Assembly: GCF_019457595.1 (NCBI RefSeq)
Contig: NZ_CP080419.1
Location: 2,542,001 to 2,606,000, forward strand
Direction: 5' to 3'
DNA length: 64,000 nucleotides
Source: Shewanella psychrotolerans
GTDB lineage: Bacteria; Pseudomonadota; Gammaproteobacteria; Enterobacterales; Shewanellaceae
Part shown: one piece after another, positions 27,585 through 37,382 of the stretch
Numbering within the stretch: the first letter of the stretch is position 1
Layout: every line of letters starts with the position of its first letter
Translations under genes and position numbers: made by a program
Notes under the pieces: generated by a model
What the model saw: only the letters and a program-made list of their open reading frames with translations
Databases searched by the model: none
Told to the model about the DNA's origin: nothing

Positions 27585-27785
27585 GTGAAAAAATTGCTAA
27601 CCTTGCCAACCATGACCCTGGGGCTAACCGGCGTGCTGCTCCTTGGTGGCTGCACGCCAACGGTAAAGATAGAGCCACCAGATAAGCCTATCGTCATCAA
27701 CCTTAACGTTAAGATTGAACATGAGATCAAGATTAAGGTTGATAAAGAGCTCGATGAGCTGATTAACAACGATGAACTCTTCTAA
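27585..27785 (+). CDS. ynbE: YnbE-family lipoprotein
   Basis: A 66-residue lipoprotein: signal ending in LLLGGC at about residue 24, then PTVKIEPPDKPIVINLNVKI and a charged tail. The short conserved beta stretch is the YnbE hallmark; in E. coli YnbE is thought to extend the YdbH groove at the outer membrane. It is second in the ydbH-ynbE-ydbL unit, 92 bp after ydbH and 21 bp before ydbL. Confidence 0.9.
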   Translation: MKKLLTLPTMTLGLTGVLLLGGCTPTVKIEPPDKPIVINLNVKIEHEIKIKVDKELDELINNDELF

Positions 27786-27806
27786 TCAAGGTATAAGGTG
27801 ATTCAA

Positions 27807-28127
27807 ATGAAAAGCAAAATACTTGTCTTGATAGCCGGACTTCTTCTTAGCCTCAATGCCTTTGCCATCTCACTACAAGACGCTAAGGCGCAGGGGTTAG
27901 TGGGTGAGCAGATAAATGGCTACTTAGGTGTGGTGGTTAATAGCGGCGAAGCCAGTGCGCTCGCCAAGTCAGTCAATGCCAAACGCAAGGCCCACTATGA
28001 AAAGATCGCCCTTAAGAACCAGATAAGCGTCGATGATGTTGCCAAACTGGCCGCAGAAAAAGCGATAGCGGCTGCCGATAAGGGACACTACATCCAAACA
28101 CCGCAAGGCAAATGGATTAAAAAGTAA
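27807..28127 (+). CDS. ydbL: YdbL-family periplasmic protein (DUF1318)
   Basis: A 106-residue exported protein with signal MKSKILVLIAGLLLSLNAFA. The mature domain contains LQDAKAQGLVGEQINGYLGVV and ends with GHYIQTPQGKWIKK, as in the YdbL/DUF1318 family. In E. coli YdbL modulates YnbE assembly. The ATG at 27807 has AAGG at 27795-27798 upstream; a GTG at 27798 is less likely because it overlaps that ribosome site. Last gene of its unit. Confidence 0.9.
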   Translation: MKSKILVLIAGLLLSLNAFAISLQDAKAQGLVGEQINGYLGVVVNSGEASALAKSVNAKRKAHYEKIALKNQISVDDVAKLAAEKAIAAADKGHYIQTPQGKWIKK

Positions 28128-28130
28128 TAG

Positions 28131-28162
28131 GTTAGCCAGCGACACTCTGTCGCTGGCCTAAC
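28131..28162. terminator. Strong hairpin between convergent ydbL and usp genes
   Basis: GTTAGCCAGCGAC - ACTCT - GTCGCTGGCCTAAC pairs along 13 bp with one bulged base. It sits exactly between the two convergent stop codons, so it probably serves both transcripts, although T runs are weak. Confidence 0.55.
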
Positions 28163-29092
28163 TCACTGCATGGCGCCGATACCTCTTGCCTTCACCACGA
28201 GAAGATCGCACTGGATCCTATCTATCACTTGCTCCCCCACGTTACCACAGAGGCTTGAAAACAGGTCTGTCTTACCTGTATCGCCAACGATCACCAACTC
28301 AGAATCCACCTCTTTCGCCAACGACTCGATGGCATCTTCCGGCAAAGATTTAGTCAGGTGAATATGCTTGTTCTTGGGCGTATTCTCAGGCTGAAGATGG
28401 TAACGGGTCGAATACTGAGACATCTGCTGCAGGTGGAAGTGCTCATCGTTAGCCGGCGATACCGTCTGATGAAAGGAGATACTAGGTGTATCACCATAGT
28501 AGCAATCAATGAGGTGGCAATCGCCACATAGTAACTCAGAGAAATGCTCAGAGGTTTGCAGCACGGTTTCATTTAACTCTTTGTGCACCATATCATCGGC
28601 ACAGGGTTCCACCAATGAAAGAATATGGCCTCCCGGATGCCAGATGTGATCTTTAACCACAACCACAGGACGCGAAGATTCGCGGATCAAGCGCACATCC
28701 AAAGGTTTGATGGTGAGCCAGTTCCACAGCTTATGCCGTGACGCTGCCAAGATCACCGCATCTACCCTGTAGTCTTCGCAAAACTGCAGCACATCATCGC
28801 TGGAATGACAGGCGATCGACGCTTTAGAAATATTCAGGCCTGATTGCACCGCCTGGCGAATAAAGGCGGTGAGACAACTCTGTTTACGCTCTTTGGTTTG
28901 TGGCTGAAACTGATCGCCGTTATTTTCAGACTCGAAGGTATCCACCAATCGGTTAACAAAATGGCTGTGCTCTAACATCATGACGATGATGATCGCATGG
29001 GTTTTACCGGCCAGATATACGGCCCGAGATACGGCCTTTAGGCTAAAATCGTGTTCATCTACAACCACTAATAATCTCTGATAGCTATCCAT
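28163..29092 (-). CDS. Tandem universal stress protein (UspE-like)
   Basis: 309 residues made of two Usp domains (about 1-150 and 160-309). The first starts QRLLVVVDEHDFSLKAVSRAVYLA. The second ends with VIVGDTG-x9-GNVGEQVIDR and LLVVKARG, matching the nucleotide-binding G-x2-G-x9-G pattern. Tandem Usp proteins of this size are UspE-like and respond to stress; the exact role is unknown. The start is ATG 29092 because GAGGAGAG precedes it; the frame is open upstream to 29233 but without a ribosome site. Confidence 0.85.
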   Translation of the reverse strand: MDSYQRLLVVVDEHDFSLKAVSRAVYLAGKTHAIIIVMMLEHSHFVNRLVDTFESENNGDQFQPQTKERKQSCLTAFIRQAVQSGLNISKASIACHSSDDVLQFCEDYRVDAVILAASRHKLWNWLTIKPLDVRLIRESSRPVVVVKDHIWHPGGHILSLVEPCADDMVHKELNETVLQTSEHFSELLCGDCHLIDCYYGDTPSISFHQTVSPANDEHFHLQQMSQYSTRYHLQPENTPKNKHIHLTKSLPEDAIESLAKEVDSELVIVGDTGKTDLFSSLCGNVGEQVIDRIQCDLLVVKARGIGAMQ

Positions 29093-29318
29093 AAGCTTAC
29101 TCTCCTCGGATTCGACATTAAGTTTAGCCCACCCGTTGGCCAGAAAAGTGGCGTCAGCCCAGTAATGGCGAAGCTTATCGCCAAGCTTATGATAATAGAA
29201 ATGATTATTGTTAAGAACATTTTTACCTAACACAAGGCCTATGGAAACCTTTAGCTATTAGCAATCAGCAAGTGAATTAGATATCGAATAAAATCAGTTT
29301 ATTATAAAATTTTACGCC

Positions 29319-29344
29319 AAAAAAAAAGCCACCCTAGGGTGGCC
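29319..29344 (-). terminator. Rho-independent terminator, minus strand
   Basis: Read on the minus strand: GGCCACCC-TA-GGGTGGC followed by nine T. It lies 210 bp downstream of the asparaginase stop and in front of the usp gene. Confidence 0.85.
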
Positions 29345-29358
29345 GTTTAAAACAGCGG

Positions 29359-29553
29359 CTATTAGAAAGCCAACTTTGCCTGACCTTTTAAGCCATGGTT
29401 ATCCTTAACCGTTAATTTGACCTTGCTGCACTATGGCCAAAGTTGATAGCCCAAAGCTAGTAATAGCGCGGATACGGAACAGATCACCGTTTCCCTGACC
29501 ATCGATTTGCTCTAGGCCGCCCCTGCTGACACAATCTTTACGGACCAGGGAGA
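29359..29553 (-). pseudogene. Possible degraded coding remnant
   Basis: Downstream of the asparaginase gene the minus strand encodes a protein-like stretch (RGGLEQIDGQGNGDLFRIRA, continuing ITSFG..TLAIVQQ) that stops. A +1 shifted frame then continues with KVKLTVKDNHGLKGQAKLAF and a stop. The composition is protein-like, and the first part vaguely recalls the C-termini of pilin-like proteins. No start codon or intact frame is present. This is a tentative call. Confidence 0.3.
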
Positions 29554-30600
29554 TTAGTTGTCCTGCCAGATCATCACTTTGGCCTGCTCACCTTGCTTGC
29601 GGGTCGCACGATACATGCCTTCGGTATTAAATGGAGTCGCGATATTACCGCGCTGATCGATAGCGATCACCCCGCCGGTGCCGCCCGCGGTGATCAGGCG
29701 TTGATTGATCACCTCATCGGCGGCCTGCAGTATCGATTTTTGCTGATATTTGACCTTGGCGCAGATATCGCCCGCCACATGGTAGCGAATAAAATACTCA
29801 CCATGGCCAGTGGCCGATACGGCGCAAACCTGGTTTTCCGCGTAGGTGCCCGCGCCAATCACAGGCGAGTCACCGATACGGCCGAAGCGTTTCACCGTCA
29901 TGCCACCGGTCGAGGTACCCGCCGCAAGATTGCCCTGCTTATCCAGTGCCACAGCGCCCACAGTGCCGAACTTATAATCGAGATCTAAATAGTTAAGCGA
30001 CGCCTGATAATCTGCCTTGCCCTCTTGATTGCTCTGCGCCTGTTTTAATTTGGCCTTGGCATCGAGTAACTGCTGATAGCGAGCATCGCTATCAAAATAG
30101 GTGACGGGCACAAAGTCAAAGCCCTGGGTTAAGGCAAACTCTTCAGCACCTTCACCTGACAACATGACATGGGGCGATTTGTCCATCACGGCCCGGGCCA
30201 GATCGATAGGGTTTTTAATATGTTTAACCCCAGCCACCGCGCCCGCATTCAGAGTACTGCCATCCATAATCGAAGCGTCCATCTCGTGGCCACCATCATA
30301 GGTATACACAGCACCTTTACCGGCATTAAAGAGGGGGCTGTCTTCAAGAATATTGATTGCCGTAGTGACAGCTGTGAGACTGTCACCGCCCTGCTCCAAC
30401 ACCTTATACCCGGCATCCACCGCCTGTTTAAGCTTGTCGCGATAGGCTTGCTGTTGTTCATCTGTCAGGTTGGCTTTAGAGATGGTTCCCGCGCCGCCAT
30501 GAATGGCGATAGAAAAAGGCGGTGTCTGCGCCATCACATTGGCGCTCATCAATAAACCCATCAGGCCAGATAACATTAGGGGGGTAATAGTGCTTCTCAC
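29554..30600 (-). CDS. iaaA: Isoaspartyl peptidase / L-asparaginase, Ntn-hydrolase, exported
   Basis: A 348-residue precursor with signal peptide (MLSGLMGLLMSANVMA). Family 2 asparaginase motifs are present: SIAIHGGAGTI at the mature N-terminus, NAGKGAVYTYDGGHEMDASIMDG, and the autocleavage site KFG|TVGAVALD with nucleophile Thr, followed by GTSTGGMT and GAGTYAE. It hydrolyses isoaspartyl dipeptides and asparagine after self-processing into two subunits. The export signal places it in the periplasm. It is monocistronic and divergent from tamA. Confidence 0.9.
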   Translation of the reverse strand: MRSTITPLMLSGLMGLLMSANVMAQTPPFSIAIHGGAGTISKANLTDEQQQAYRDKLKQAVDAGYKVLEQGGDSLTAVTTAINILEDSPLFNAGKGAVYTYDGGHEMDASIMDGSTLNAGAVAGVKHIKNPIDLARAVMDKSPHVMLSGEGAEEFALTQGFDFVPVTYFDSDARYQQLLDAKAKLKQAQSNQEGKADYQASLNYLDLDYKFGTVGAVALDKQGNLAAGTSTGGMTVKRFGRIGDSPVIGAGTYAENQVCAVSATGHGEYFIRYHVAGDICAKVKYQQKSILQAADEVINQRLITAGGTGGVIAIDQRGNIATPFNTEGMYRATRKQGEQAKVMIWQDN

Positions 30601-30733
30601 GTTAGGCTTCCTCGTTATTGTTTGCCTTCTTTGTACCGATTTTAATCATTAATTACAATCATCATCTTGCTTGCCCTCTATAATCTGCGACAATAAACAA
30701 CAATAAAATTCTCAACTAGATAGAGCCTTTTTC

Positions 30734-32581
30734 TTGCGGATCTCTGCTTCTTTATCCCAGCGACTACTCCTAACCCTACTCTTTTTGAGTTTAGGTACCT
30801 CTACTGCTTGGGCCGATAAATGGCTCAAGGTAGAAATTAACGGCGCCGATGAGGCGCTAACACGTAATATCACTGCCCATCTGGGCACGATCCCCAACTC
30901 AGAGGTACAACGCCGCGCCTTCATCTTTAATGCCGAAGAGAACATAGAAGCCGCGCTGCATTCGATGGGCTACTACAAGGCAAAAATTGAACCTCAGCTC
31001 GATAGTCCGGAAAATGCGCCCTGGACCTTACGCCTGGCCATCACGCCCGGCGAGCCAACGCTGATTCAGTGGATAGATATTCGCCTCTCGGGCGAGATCC
31101 TCGATGACGAAGTGATCGACCGATGGCTAAAACAGATCACCATTAAGCCCGGTGATCAGCTCAACCATGGCGACTATGAGTCGATAAAATCTCAGCTGCT
31201 GACCTATGCCCTTGCCCGCGGCTATTTTGAAGGGAAATACGTTACCAACCAGATAGTGGTCAACCGAGATCTCAATAGTGCACAGATCAGCCTGCATTAC
31301 GACTCAGGGCCACGCTATCGTATCGGCGAGGTTCAATTTAACGGCCATGATCTGGTGCCGGGCTTTCTTGACCAACTCATCCCTTTCAAAGCCAACGCTC
31401 GTTACAGTACTGGCAAATTAAGCGCCCTCAACCGAGAGCTTGTGAATACGGGTTACTTCAATAACATTAAGGTGTTGCCACAACTCGACAAGATAACAGA
31501 TGACAGGGTGCCCATACGCGTCGAGCTAAGCTCCAGACCCACCCACTCTATCGAGCTGGGTGTCGGTGCCGACATAGGTAATTCTCTTGATAACAAGGTA
31601 GACCCCAGAATAAGGGCCACCTGGCGCATGCCACAAATTAACCGCTATGGGCACTCTCAGGAGACCAGTATCGAATGGTCACCCGATACACCAAAATTTC
31701 TGACGACCTACACCATTCCCATGAGTCATCCGCTGGACGACCAACTCAAGCTAAGAATTGGGCTACTCAGGGACAAATATGGCGTCACTCAAGTCTATGA
31801 TCCCGATAATCGAGACTATGGCAACACGGGCGAACTCGAGTCAGTGAAAAAGCTTGCAGGTGTTGTCAGACAAAAAGTGTTCGGCAATCAATGGATCTTT
31901 ACTTACTCTCTCGATGCCATCAACGAACAATATACTCAGTCAGATATCGATTTCAAACCCGATCTCTTTCTGTTTGGTACCAGTCTGTCACAAACCATCA
32001 GGGGGGATAATAGCCTAGATCCTAAGTCTGGCTATTATCAGTCTTACAGCGTGGAATACGCGGAACCTGAACTTGGCTCAGATCTGCGCCTAGGTCGAAT
32101 TCAGGCCAAGTTTAAATGGATAGACACTTTCTTTGATAAACACAGATTTGTGTCACGTTTGGATCTCGGTGCCAACCTAGTGAAAGAGGAAGATATGCCG
32201 CTTGTACCACCTTCGCTACGCTATTTTGCCGGCGGTGATCAAAGCATACGTGGCTACAGCTATCAGGAACTGGGGCCCTATATCGACTATATCGATACTG
32301 AAAATCAACTGGCCCGTATGGTTGTCGGTGGCCAGTATCTTTTAGTGGGCAGCCTAGAATACCAATACTATCTGACGCCGACTTGGCGTTTAGGAACCTT
32401 CATCGATGCTGGTAATGCCTTTGATAACAACCAGTTTAACCCTATTGCCTCCGTCGGCGGCGGCGTACACTGGATATCGCCCATCGGACCGATAAAATTG
32501 GATCTCGGTGTCGGCCTTAACGAAACCGAAACCGTAGACCGTAGCTGGCGTATCCACTTCACCATGGGGGCTGAGATATGA
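30734..32581 (+). CDS. tamA: TamA, outer-membrane component of the translocation and assembly module
   Basis: A 615-residue Omp85-family barrel. The signal peptide is LLLTLLFLSLGTSTAWA. Three POTRA domains follow (about residues 25-265), then a 16-strand barrel with FAGGDQSIRGYSYQELGP, the conserved lid-lock loop of the Omp85 family, and terminal strands ending in HFTMGAEI. The only start before the signal peptide is TTG at 30734; no ATG is available. tamB begins four bases before its stop, so the two are coupled. Acts with TamB in outer-membrane protein assembly and lipid transport. Confidence 0.92.
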   Translation: MRISASLSQRLLLTLLFLSLGTSTAWADKWLKVEINGADEALTRNITAHLGTIPNSEVQRRAFIFNAEENIEAALHSMGYYKAKIEPQLDSPENAPWTLRLAITPGEPTLIQWIDIRLSGEILDDEVIDRWLKQITIKPGDQLNHGDYESIKSQLLTYALARGYFEGKYVTNQIVVNRDLNSAQISLHYDSGPRYRIGEVQFNGHDLVPGFLDQLIPFKANARYSTGKLSALNRELVNTGYFNNIKVLPQLDKITDDRVPIRVELSSRPTHSIELGVGADIGNSLDNKVDPRIRATWRMPQINRYGHSQETSIEWSPDTPKFLTTYTIPMSHPLDDQLKLRIGLLRDKYGVTQVYDPDNRDYGNTGELESVKKLAGVVRQKVFGNQWIFTYSLDAINEQYTQSDIDFKPDLFLFGTSLSQTIRGDNSLDPKSGYYQSYSVEYAEPELGSDLRLGRIQAKFKWIDTFFDKHRFVSRLDLGANLVKEEDMPLVPPSLRYFAGGDQSIRGYSYQELGPYIDYIDTENQLARMVVGGQYLLVGSLEYQYYLTPTWRLGTFIDAGNAFDNNQFNPIASVGGGVHWISPIGPIKLDLGVGLNETETVDRSWRIHFTMGAEI

Positions 32582-35500
32582 TTGACCAGTCCAATGAGCT
32601 AGACCTGGCACAAACCGATAACCAAGGCGCGGTGCCAGCCAGCCCCCTAACCCCCTTTAAACGTCTGCTTGGCTGGCTACGCAACCTGATCCGCTTGGTT
32701 TTCTATCTGCCCTTAGCCCTACTGATCATGCTGGCCTTGATGTTCGGCACCCCCCTTGGCACGCGCGTGTCAGTCATCTTGGCCGATGCCTTAGTGCCCA
32801 ACTTGTCGGTCAGCTACAGCGCAGGCCGGCTCAACGGCCAATTAACCTTAGCTCATGCCCACTGGCAGATGGCGGGCATAGTCGTTGATACTCAGGATCT
32901 GACGCTCAACTGGCGTCCGCTATGTCTACTGCAACGCCAACTTTGTGTCGATACCTTAAGTGCCTCAGCGGTACAAGTCGACATAGATACAGATGAGCTT
33001 AAGGGTAAGGATGACAACCAAGCGCTAGCGGAAGAATCCATTAAAGATGAAGGAGCAGAGCCCATCAAAGAGGAGGTAACAGAGGCCGATGAGCAGCAGC
33101 TGGTACTTCCCTTTGGCATATTGCTCAATCAAGGCGATCTCAAACAGGTCAAGGTTCGGGTCAACCAGATGCAGTTTAATGCCGACGCCCTCACAGCCAA
33201 GGCCAGCTGGTTAGAAACGGGGCTCAGGGTAAACCAACTGGCCAGCCAAGGACTCTATATCGATATTCCCCTGTCTGCAGAAACGGACAAGGCAGCAGAC
33301 GCCGACCAGGCTGATGCCGATAGCTGGCCCCTCACCCAGTTGCCAGAGGTGGCCATTCCCATGCCTATCTTTGTCGATACCGCCGAGCTCACCGACAGCG
33401 AGCTCAGGCTGGGGCAACGAATCGATCATTTCCAAGCCTTCGCCCTGCAAGGCAGTTATGTCGGCTACAAGATAACCTTGGACAGCCTAGATGTGCAGCA
33501 TGACTATGGTAAGGCCCACCTAGATGGCCATATAAGCCTAGAGCAAGATTACCCTATGGCGCTGAACCTGCAGGCCGATCTCGCCAGTCAGCAGCTCACC
33601 GAGCTGCCACAGTTGAAACGCCAGCAGCTAGAAGCGGAAATAAACGGGGGCTTTGCCGCACTCGCGGTAACACTAAAAGGCAAAGGCCATTTGGATCTGG
33701 CCCTAGATGGCGAAATCAACCTAGACAGCCCACAACTGCCCTATCGTGTGGCGCTAACCAGCCCGCATCTGATGTGGCCGCTTGCCGAGCCTGAATATGA
33801 AACCAAAATCCTTACACTCAATAGCCAAGGTAGTATTCAGAAACAAAGTGTCACCCTAAACGGCGACCTGAAGACCCCTTATCACCCTTGGCTTACGCTC
33901 GATGTCGAGTTTGAACACCAAACTAAGCAACTCTCGTTCGCTAAGCTGGATGTCGACAGTGAGATGGGCAAGGCCAAGCTCGCAGGACAACTGGCTTATG
34001 GCGACAAACTCCACTGGGATCTGCAACTCGATACCCAGACACTGGATCTGAGCCAGCTCAATATCGCCACTGAGCAGCCCCTACCAGAAACAGAAATTAA
34101 CGGCAGCTTGCACAGCCAAGGGGACTATAGTGACAAACAGTGGGCGATTGGCGTCAGCAATGCCGATCTTCAAGGTCACGTTGCAAACTATCCGCTGCGG
34201 CTTCAAGGCGATATTGCCATCAATGACAAATTCCAGCTTAATGCCAAACAGCTGCAACTCAATGCCTTAGAGTCCGAGCTGACCTTGTCGGGACGTGTCG
34301 ATGACAACTGGTCTCTCGATGGTCAGCTGAGCGTGCCAGCGCTTAGCCTGTGGGATCCTCGCGCCAGTGGCGCTATCGAGGCGGTTATCAATGTCTCTGG
34401 CGACGATGAGCACCCAGAAATTGCCATCAATGCCGATAGTGTGGAGCTGCAATACGCCGATATGCAAGTCGAGAAGGCAAAACTGATCGCCTTCTACCGT
34501 CCCCAGGATGAGCATCAATTTGCCCTGTCGTTAAAATCATCCGATATCAAACGGCAAAACGTTAGTTTGAGCACCTTTATCTTAGGGATCAAAGGCGATC
34601 TCAATAAACAAAAATTGGGGCTGCAGACCGATGGCGATATTCAGCTGCAAACCTCCATCGCATCCAGCTATGATGATAAAGCCCAAAGATTCGACGCCAA
34701 CGTCAAACGTATTAACCTTAAATCTCGCCTAGGCGCCATGGCACTGGACAAGCCCATAGCACTCTATTGGGATCAGCAACAAGGCTATGGTGAAGTCGCA
34801 CCTTTTTGTTGGCAACATGAGGCTGCCAGCCTTTGCCTGACCGACATTGCAGAACTTGGCGACAAGGGCGATACCCAGCTGCAGTTTACCGGTGATCTTG
34901 GCGCGTTGCTTTCGCCCATCTTACCCGATCGTCTGACCTGGCGGGGACCGACCCAGCTCGACGCTCTATTTCATTGGGCCAAAGGAGAGAAACCTACAGG
35001 CGAGATTGAACTGGCGATGGCACCCGGCCAGGTTGACTTAAGCACCAACAGACGCCAGATTAACGCGCAATATAAGTATCTGCAGCTGAGCGCGCAGCTC
35101 ACCCCTGAGCGTTTTACTGCCGATGCCAAGTTCGAGTCTGAACGTTTCGCCAAGCTGAACACCAAGGTGGAAATTAGCACAGATCCCGAGCATCATCTTA
35201 GCGGCCAAATCGACCTGAAAGATATCAACCTCCATGCGCTGGCAGACTTTACCCCGCAGCTTGAGGTACTCGACGGCCGGGTGAGCAGTGTCATTACACT
35301 TGGCGGCACCCTAGAGAGCCCGCAGCTAACCGGCTCAGTCGACCTCATCGACGGGCAATTAGCCGCCGCGGCTAACCCGACGCTGCTGGACAACATAGCG
35401 CTAACGCTCTCACTCGTGGGCCAAGGGGCTAAACTGACGAGCCAGTGGACGATGGGCGAAGGCAAGGCAGAACTCGAAGGGGATCTGAACTGGCAAGAGG

Positions 35501-36477
35501 GTCTACAAGGAGATTTTCAGTTCAAAGGCGATAAACTTGCCATTATTCAACCGCCGCTGGCTATCTTAGATGTCTCACCAGATCTCACCATAGGCTTTAG
35601 CAACAAGCACTTAGATATCCAAGGGAATGTAGATATCCCTTCAGGCCATATCAAGATAGTACAGTTGCCCGAAGGTGGTGTGGCCCAATCGGACGATGTG
35701 ATCTTTAACGACAGTCTGTCGACCCAAGTGCAGGAAAAAAATCCTATCGCTATTACCAGTCAAATCATGCTCAATGTGGGTGACAAGCTCAACATTGACG
35801 GCATGGGGCTACGGGGCATGCTACAGGGAACCCTAGAACTGCGCCAAGCGGCCTTTAAACCTCCTCTGCTCTACGGTGACATCAGAGTGGTCAATGGCAC
35901 CTATAAATTCATGGGCCAGACCCTGTCGATCAATGCCGGTGAAGTTCAGTTTATTGGCCCTATGGCCGTGCCGAACCTGAATATTGAAGCGACACGGGAG
36001 ATCAAAGAAGATGATGTTATCGCGGGCGTACGCATTACTGGCACACCGGCGAAACCAGTGGTCTCCCTCTTCTCAAATCCCGCCAAAGAGCAGGCTGAAA
36101 TCCTTTCTTACATCATCAAGGGTACTGGGCTTAATAACTCAGATTCAGATCAAAACAATGCCTTGATGATGGGCGCCGCCCTGACCCTAGGCAATCAGCT
36201 CGGCGATAATGCCTTCTCCAATATGAGCAGCTCCGCAAGTGGTGTGATAGAAAAGCTGGGGATCTCTAACGTTCAACTCGATGCCAACGATGACGGTAAA
36301 GTTGCCATAAGCGGCTATATTGGCGATGACCTTATGGTCAAATACGGCGTGGGCGTATTCAACCCAGGTTATGAGATGACAGTACGCTACTACCTGATGT
36401 CTCAACTCTATCTGGAAAGCGTCTCAGGCACCATCTCTAAGACTTTAGATATCTACTACAGCTTCGATATCGATTAA
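32578..36477 (+). CDS. tamB: TamB, inner-membrane-anchored partner of TamA
   Basis: 1299 residues. An N-terminal anchor (LVFYLPLALLIMLALMFGTPLG) is followed by about 1200 residues of periplasmic beta-rich AsmA-like sequence and the C-terminal DUF490/TamB domain (KPPLLYGDIRVVNGTYKFMG, GVRITGTPAKPVVSLFSNP), ending QLYLESVSGTISKTLDIYYS. This C-terminal part contacts TamA. An acidic insert at about residues 135-170 (rich in Glu, Asp, Lys) may be flexible. The start overlaps tamA (ATGA). Confidence 0.93.
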   Translation: MIDQSNELDLAQTDNQGAVPASPLTPFKRLLGWLRNLIRLVFYLPLALLIMLALMFGTPLGTRVSVILADALVPNLSVSYSAGRLNGQLTLAHAHWQMAGIVVDTQDLTLNWRPLCLLQRQLCVDTLSASAVQVDIDTDELKGKDDNQALAEESIKDEGAEPIKEEVTEADEQQLVLPFGILLNQGDLKQVKVRVNQMQFNADALTAKASWLETGLRVNQLASQGLYIDIPLSAETDKAADADQADADSWPLTQLPEVAIPMPIFVDTAELTDSELRLGQRIDHFQAFALQGSYVGYKITLDSLDVQHDYGKAHLDGHISLEQDYPMALNLQADLASQQLTELPQLKRQQLEAEINGGFAALAVTLKGKGHLDLALDGEINLDSPQLPYRVALTSPHLMWPLAEPEYETKILTLNSQGSIQKQSVTLNGDLKTPYHPWLTLDVEFEHQTKQLSFAKLDVDSEMGKAKLAGQLAYGDKLHWDLQLDTQTLDLSQLNIATEQPLPETEINGSLHSQGDYSDKQWAIGVSNADLQGHVANYPLRLQGDIAINDKFQLNAKQLQLNALESELTLSGRVDDNWSLDGQLSVPALSLWDPRASGAIEAVINVSGDDEHPEIAINADSVELQYADMQVEKAKLIAFYRPQDEHQFALSLKSSDIKRQNVSLSTFILGIKGDLNKQKLGLQTDGDIQLQTSIASSYDDKAQRFDANVKRINLKSRLGAMALDKPIALYWDQQQGYGEVAPFCWQHEAASLCLTDIAELGDKGDTQLQFTGDLGALLSPILPDRLTWRGPTQLDALFHWAKGEKPTGEIELAMAPGQVDLSTNRRQINAQYKYLQLSAQLTPERFTADAKFESERFAKLNTKVEISTDPEHHLSGQIDLKDINLHALADFTPQLEVLDGRVSSVITLGGTLESPQLTGSVDLIDGQLAAAANPTLLDNIALTLSLVGQGAKLTSQWTMGEGKAELEGDLNWQEGLQGDFQFKGDKLAIIQPPLAILDVSPDLTIGFSNKHLDIQGNVDIPSGHIKIVQLPEGGVAQSDDVIFNDSLSTQVQEKNPIAITSQIMLNVGDKLNIDGMGLRGMLQGTLELRQAAFKPPLLYGDIRVVNGTYKFMGQTLSINAGEVQFIGPMAVPNLNIEATREIKEDDVIAGVRITGTPAKPVVSLFSNPAKEQAEILSYIIKGTGLNNSDSDQNNALMMGAALTLGNQLGDNAFSNMSSSASGVIEKLGISNVQLDANDDGKVAISGYIGDDLMVKYGVGVFNPGYEMTVRYYLMSQLYLESVSGTISKTLDIYYSFDID

Positions 36478-36494
36478 CGCTATTGGCCTGACAC

Positions 36495-36525
36495 AAAAAA
36501 GCCGCTGTTTTCAGCGGCTTTTTTT
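36495..36525. terminator. Terminator after tamB, usable from both sides
   Basis: AAAAAAGCCGCTG - TTTT - CAGCGGCTTTTTTT: strong stem with a T run in both directions, between tamB and the convergent fadR. Confidence 0.92.
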
Positions 36526-36586
36526 AGTTCATCATCAATAAGAACTCGATGTCATAACTTAAACTGCAAAACCAAATAGCAAAGGA

Positions 36587-37345
36587 TTAGACGTTTGCCT
36601 CAGCAGATTGCAGCAGGCTGCTCTTATGTCGCTGCCAAACCTTACCGCTATTAATGCCGTAACTGCGCATCAATACTGGTACGTCATGGTGGTTATGTTC
36701 TTTCGCTAAGGCTTCTAGTGCCTGATAGAAATCGAGAGCTAACTCCCTCGCCTTCTCAATGGAAAAGTACTCTTCACCCACTCGGCTATAGAGACCTTTA
36801 AAACCATTAAGGATTAGCACGTAAAGTGGATTTCCAGAATGGTAAGCTAAGGCGTGATGTAACTGATAATCAAAATCTATGTAGGCTTTTGCATTATCTT
36901 TTAAGTTCACCAGTGGCGCTAACGCTTCAAGAACTTTATCTGGATTGTAACGAACCGCACCTTTAAAATAGATGGCGCTAATATTCGTTCTCGCTGACAA
37001 AAGCTGTTCAAGCAGGACAGGCTCTCCCGCAGGATTTAAATCAGCAATGGTTTCTAACACATTCAGACCCGACGTTTCCCATATATCGTTTACGCGAGTC
37101 GGTTTACCATGTTGAATCGTTAACCATCCATCACGAGCCAATCGTTGTAACACTTCACGCAGCGTCGTACGAGTAACCCCGATGAGCTCAGAAAGCTCAC
37201 GTTCGGCAGGTAAAATTGACCCAGGAGGGAACTTTCCTTCCCAAATAGAACGAACAATATATTTCTCGGCAAAGCTAGCAGGGCCTTTCGCTTCAATAAT
37301 ATCTTTGTCTTTATGCTTTATTGGTGCTTGGGGGACAGTTGTCAT
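36587..37345 (-). CDS. fadR: FadR, fatty-acid metabolism regulator (GntR family)
   Basis: About 252 residues. After a 24-residue head the canonical FadR sequence begins: AKGPASFAEKYIVRSIWEGK, FPPGSILPAERELSELIGVT, RTTLREVLQRLARDGWL (winged helix), then the acyl-CoA-binding helical domain. FadR represses beta-oxidation genes and activates unsaturated fatty-acid synthesis; long-chain acyl-CoA releases it. The head is longer than in E. coli FadR, which starts just before the KGPASF block. ATG 37345 is used; TTG 37366 is possible. It is divergent from nhaB, as in E. coli. Confidence 0.93.
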   Translation of the reverse strand: MTTVPQAPIKHKDKDIIEAKGPASFAEKYIVRSIWEGKFPPGSILPAERELSELIGVTRTTLREVLQRLARDGWLTIQHGKPTRVNDIWETSGLNVLETIADLNPAGEPVLLEQLLSARTNISAIYFKGAVRYNPDKVLEALAPLVNLKDNAKAYIDFDYQLHHALAYHSGNPLYVLILNGFKGLYSRVGEEYFSIEKARELALDFYQALEALAKEHNHHDVPVLMRSYGINSGKVWQRHKSSLLQSAEANV

Positions 37346-37382
37346 CAGGCCGCTATTCCAATTCAATTAGAGTTATCTTGGG

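Noticed and set aside
29593..30555. Long antisense open frames (131 and 128 residues) opposite the asparaginase gene
   Set aside because: They mirror the codon pattern of iaaA on the other strand and have no ribosome site or family resemblance.
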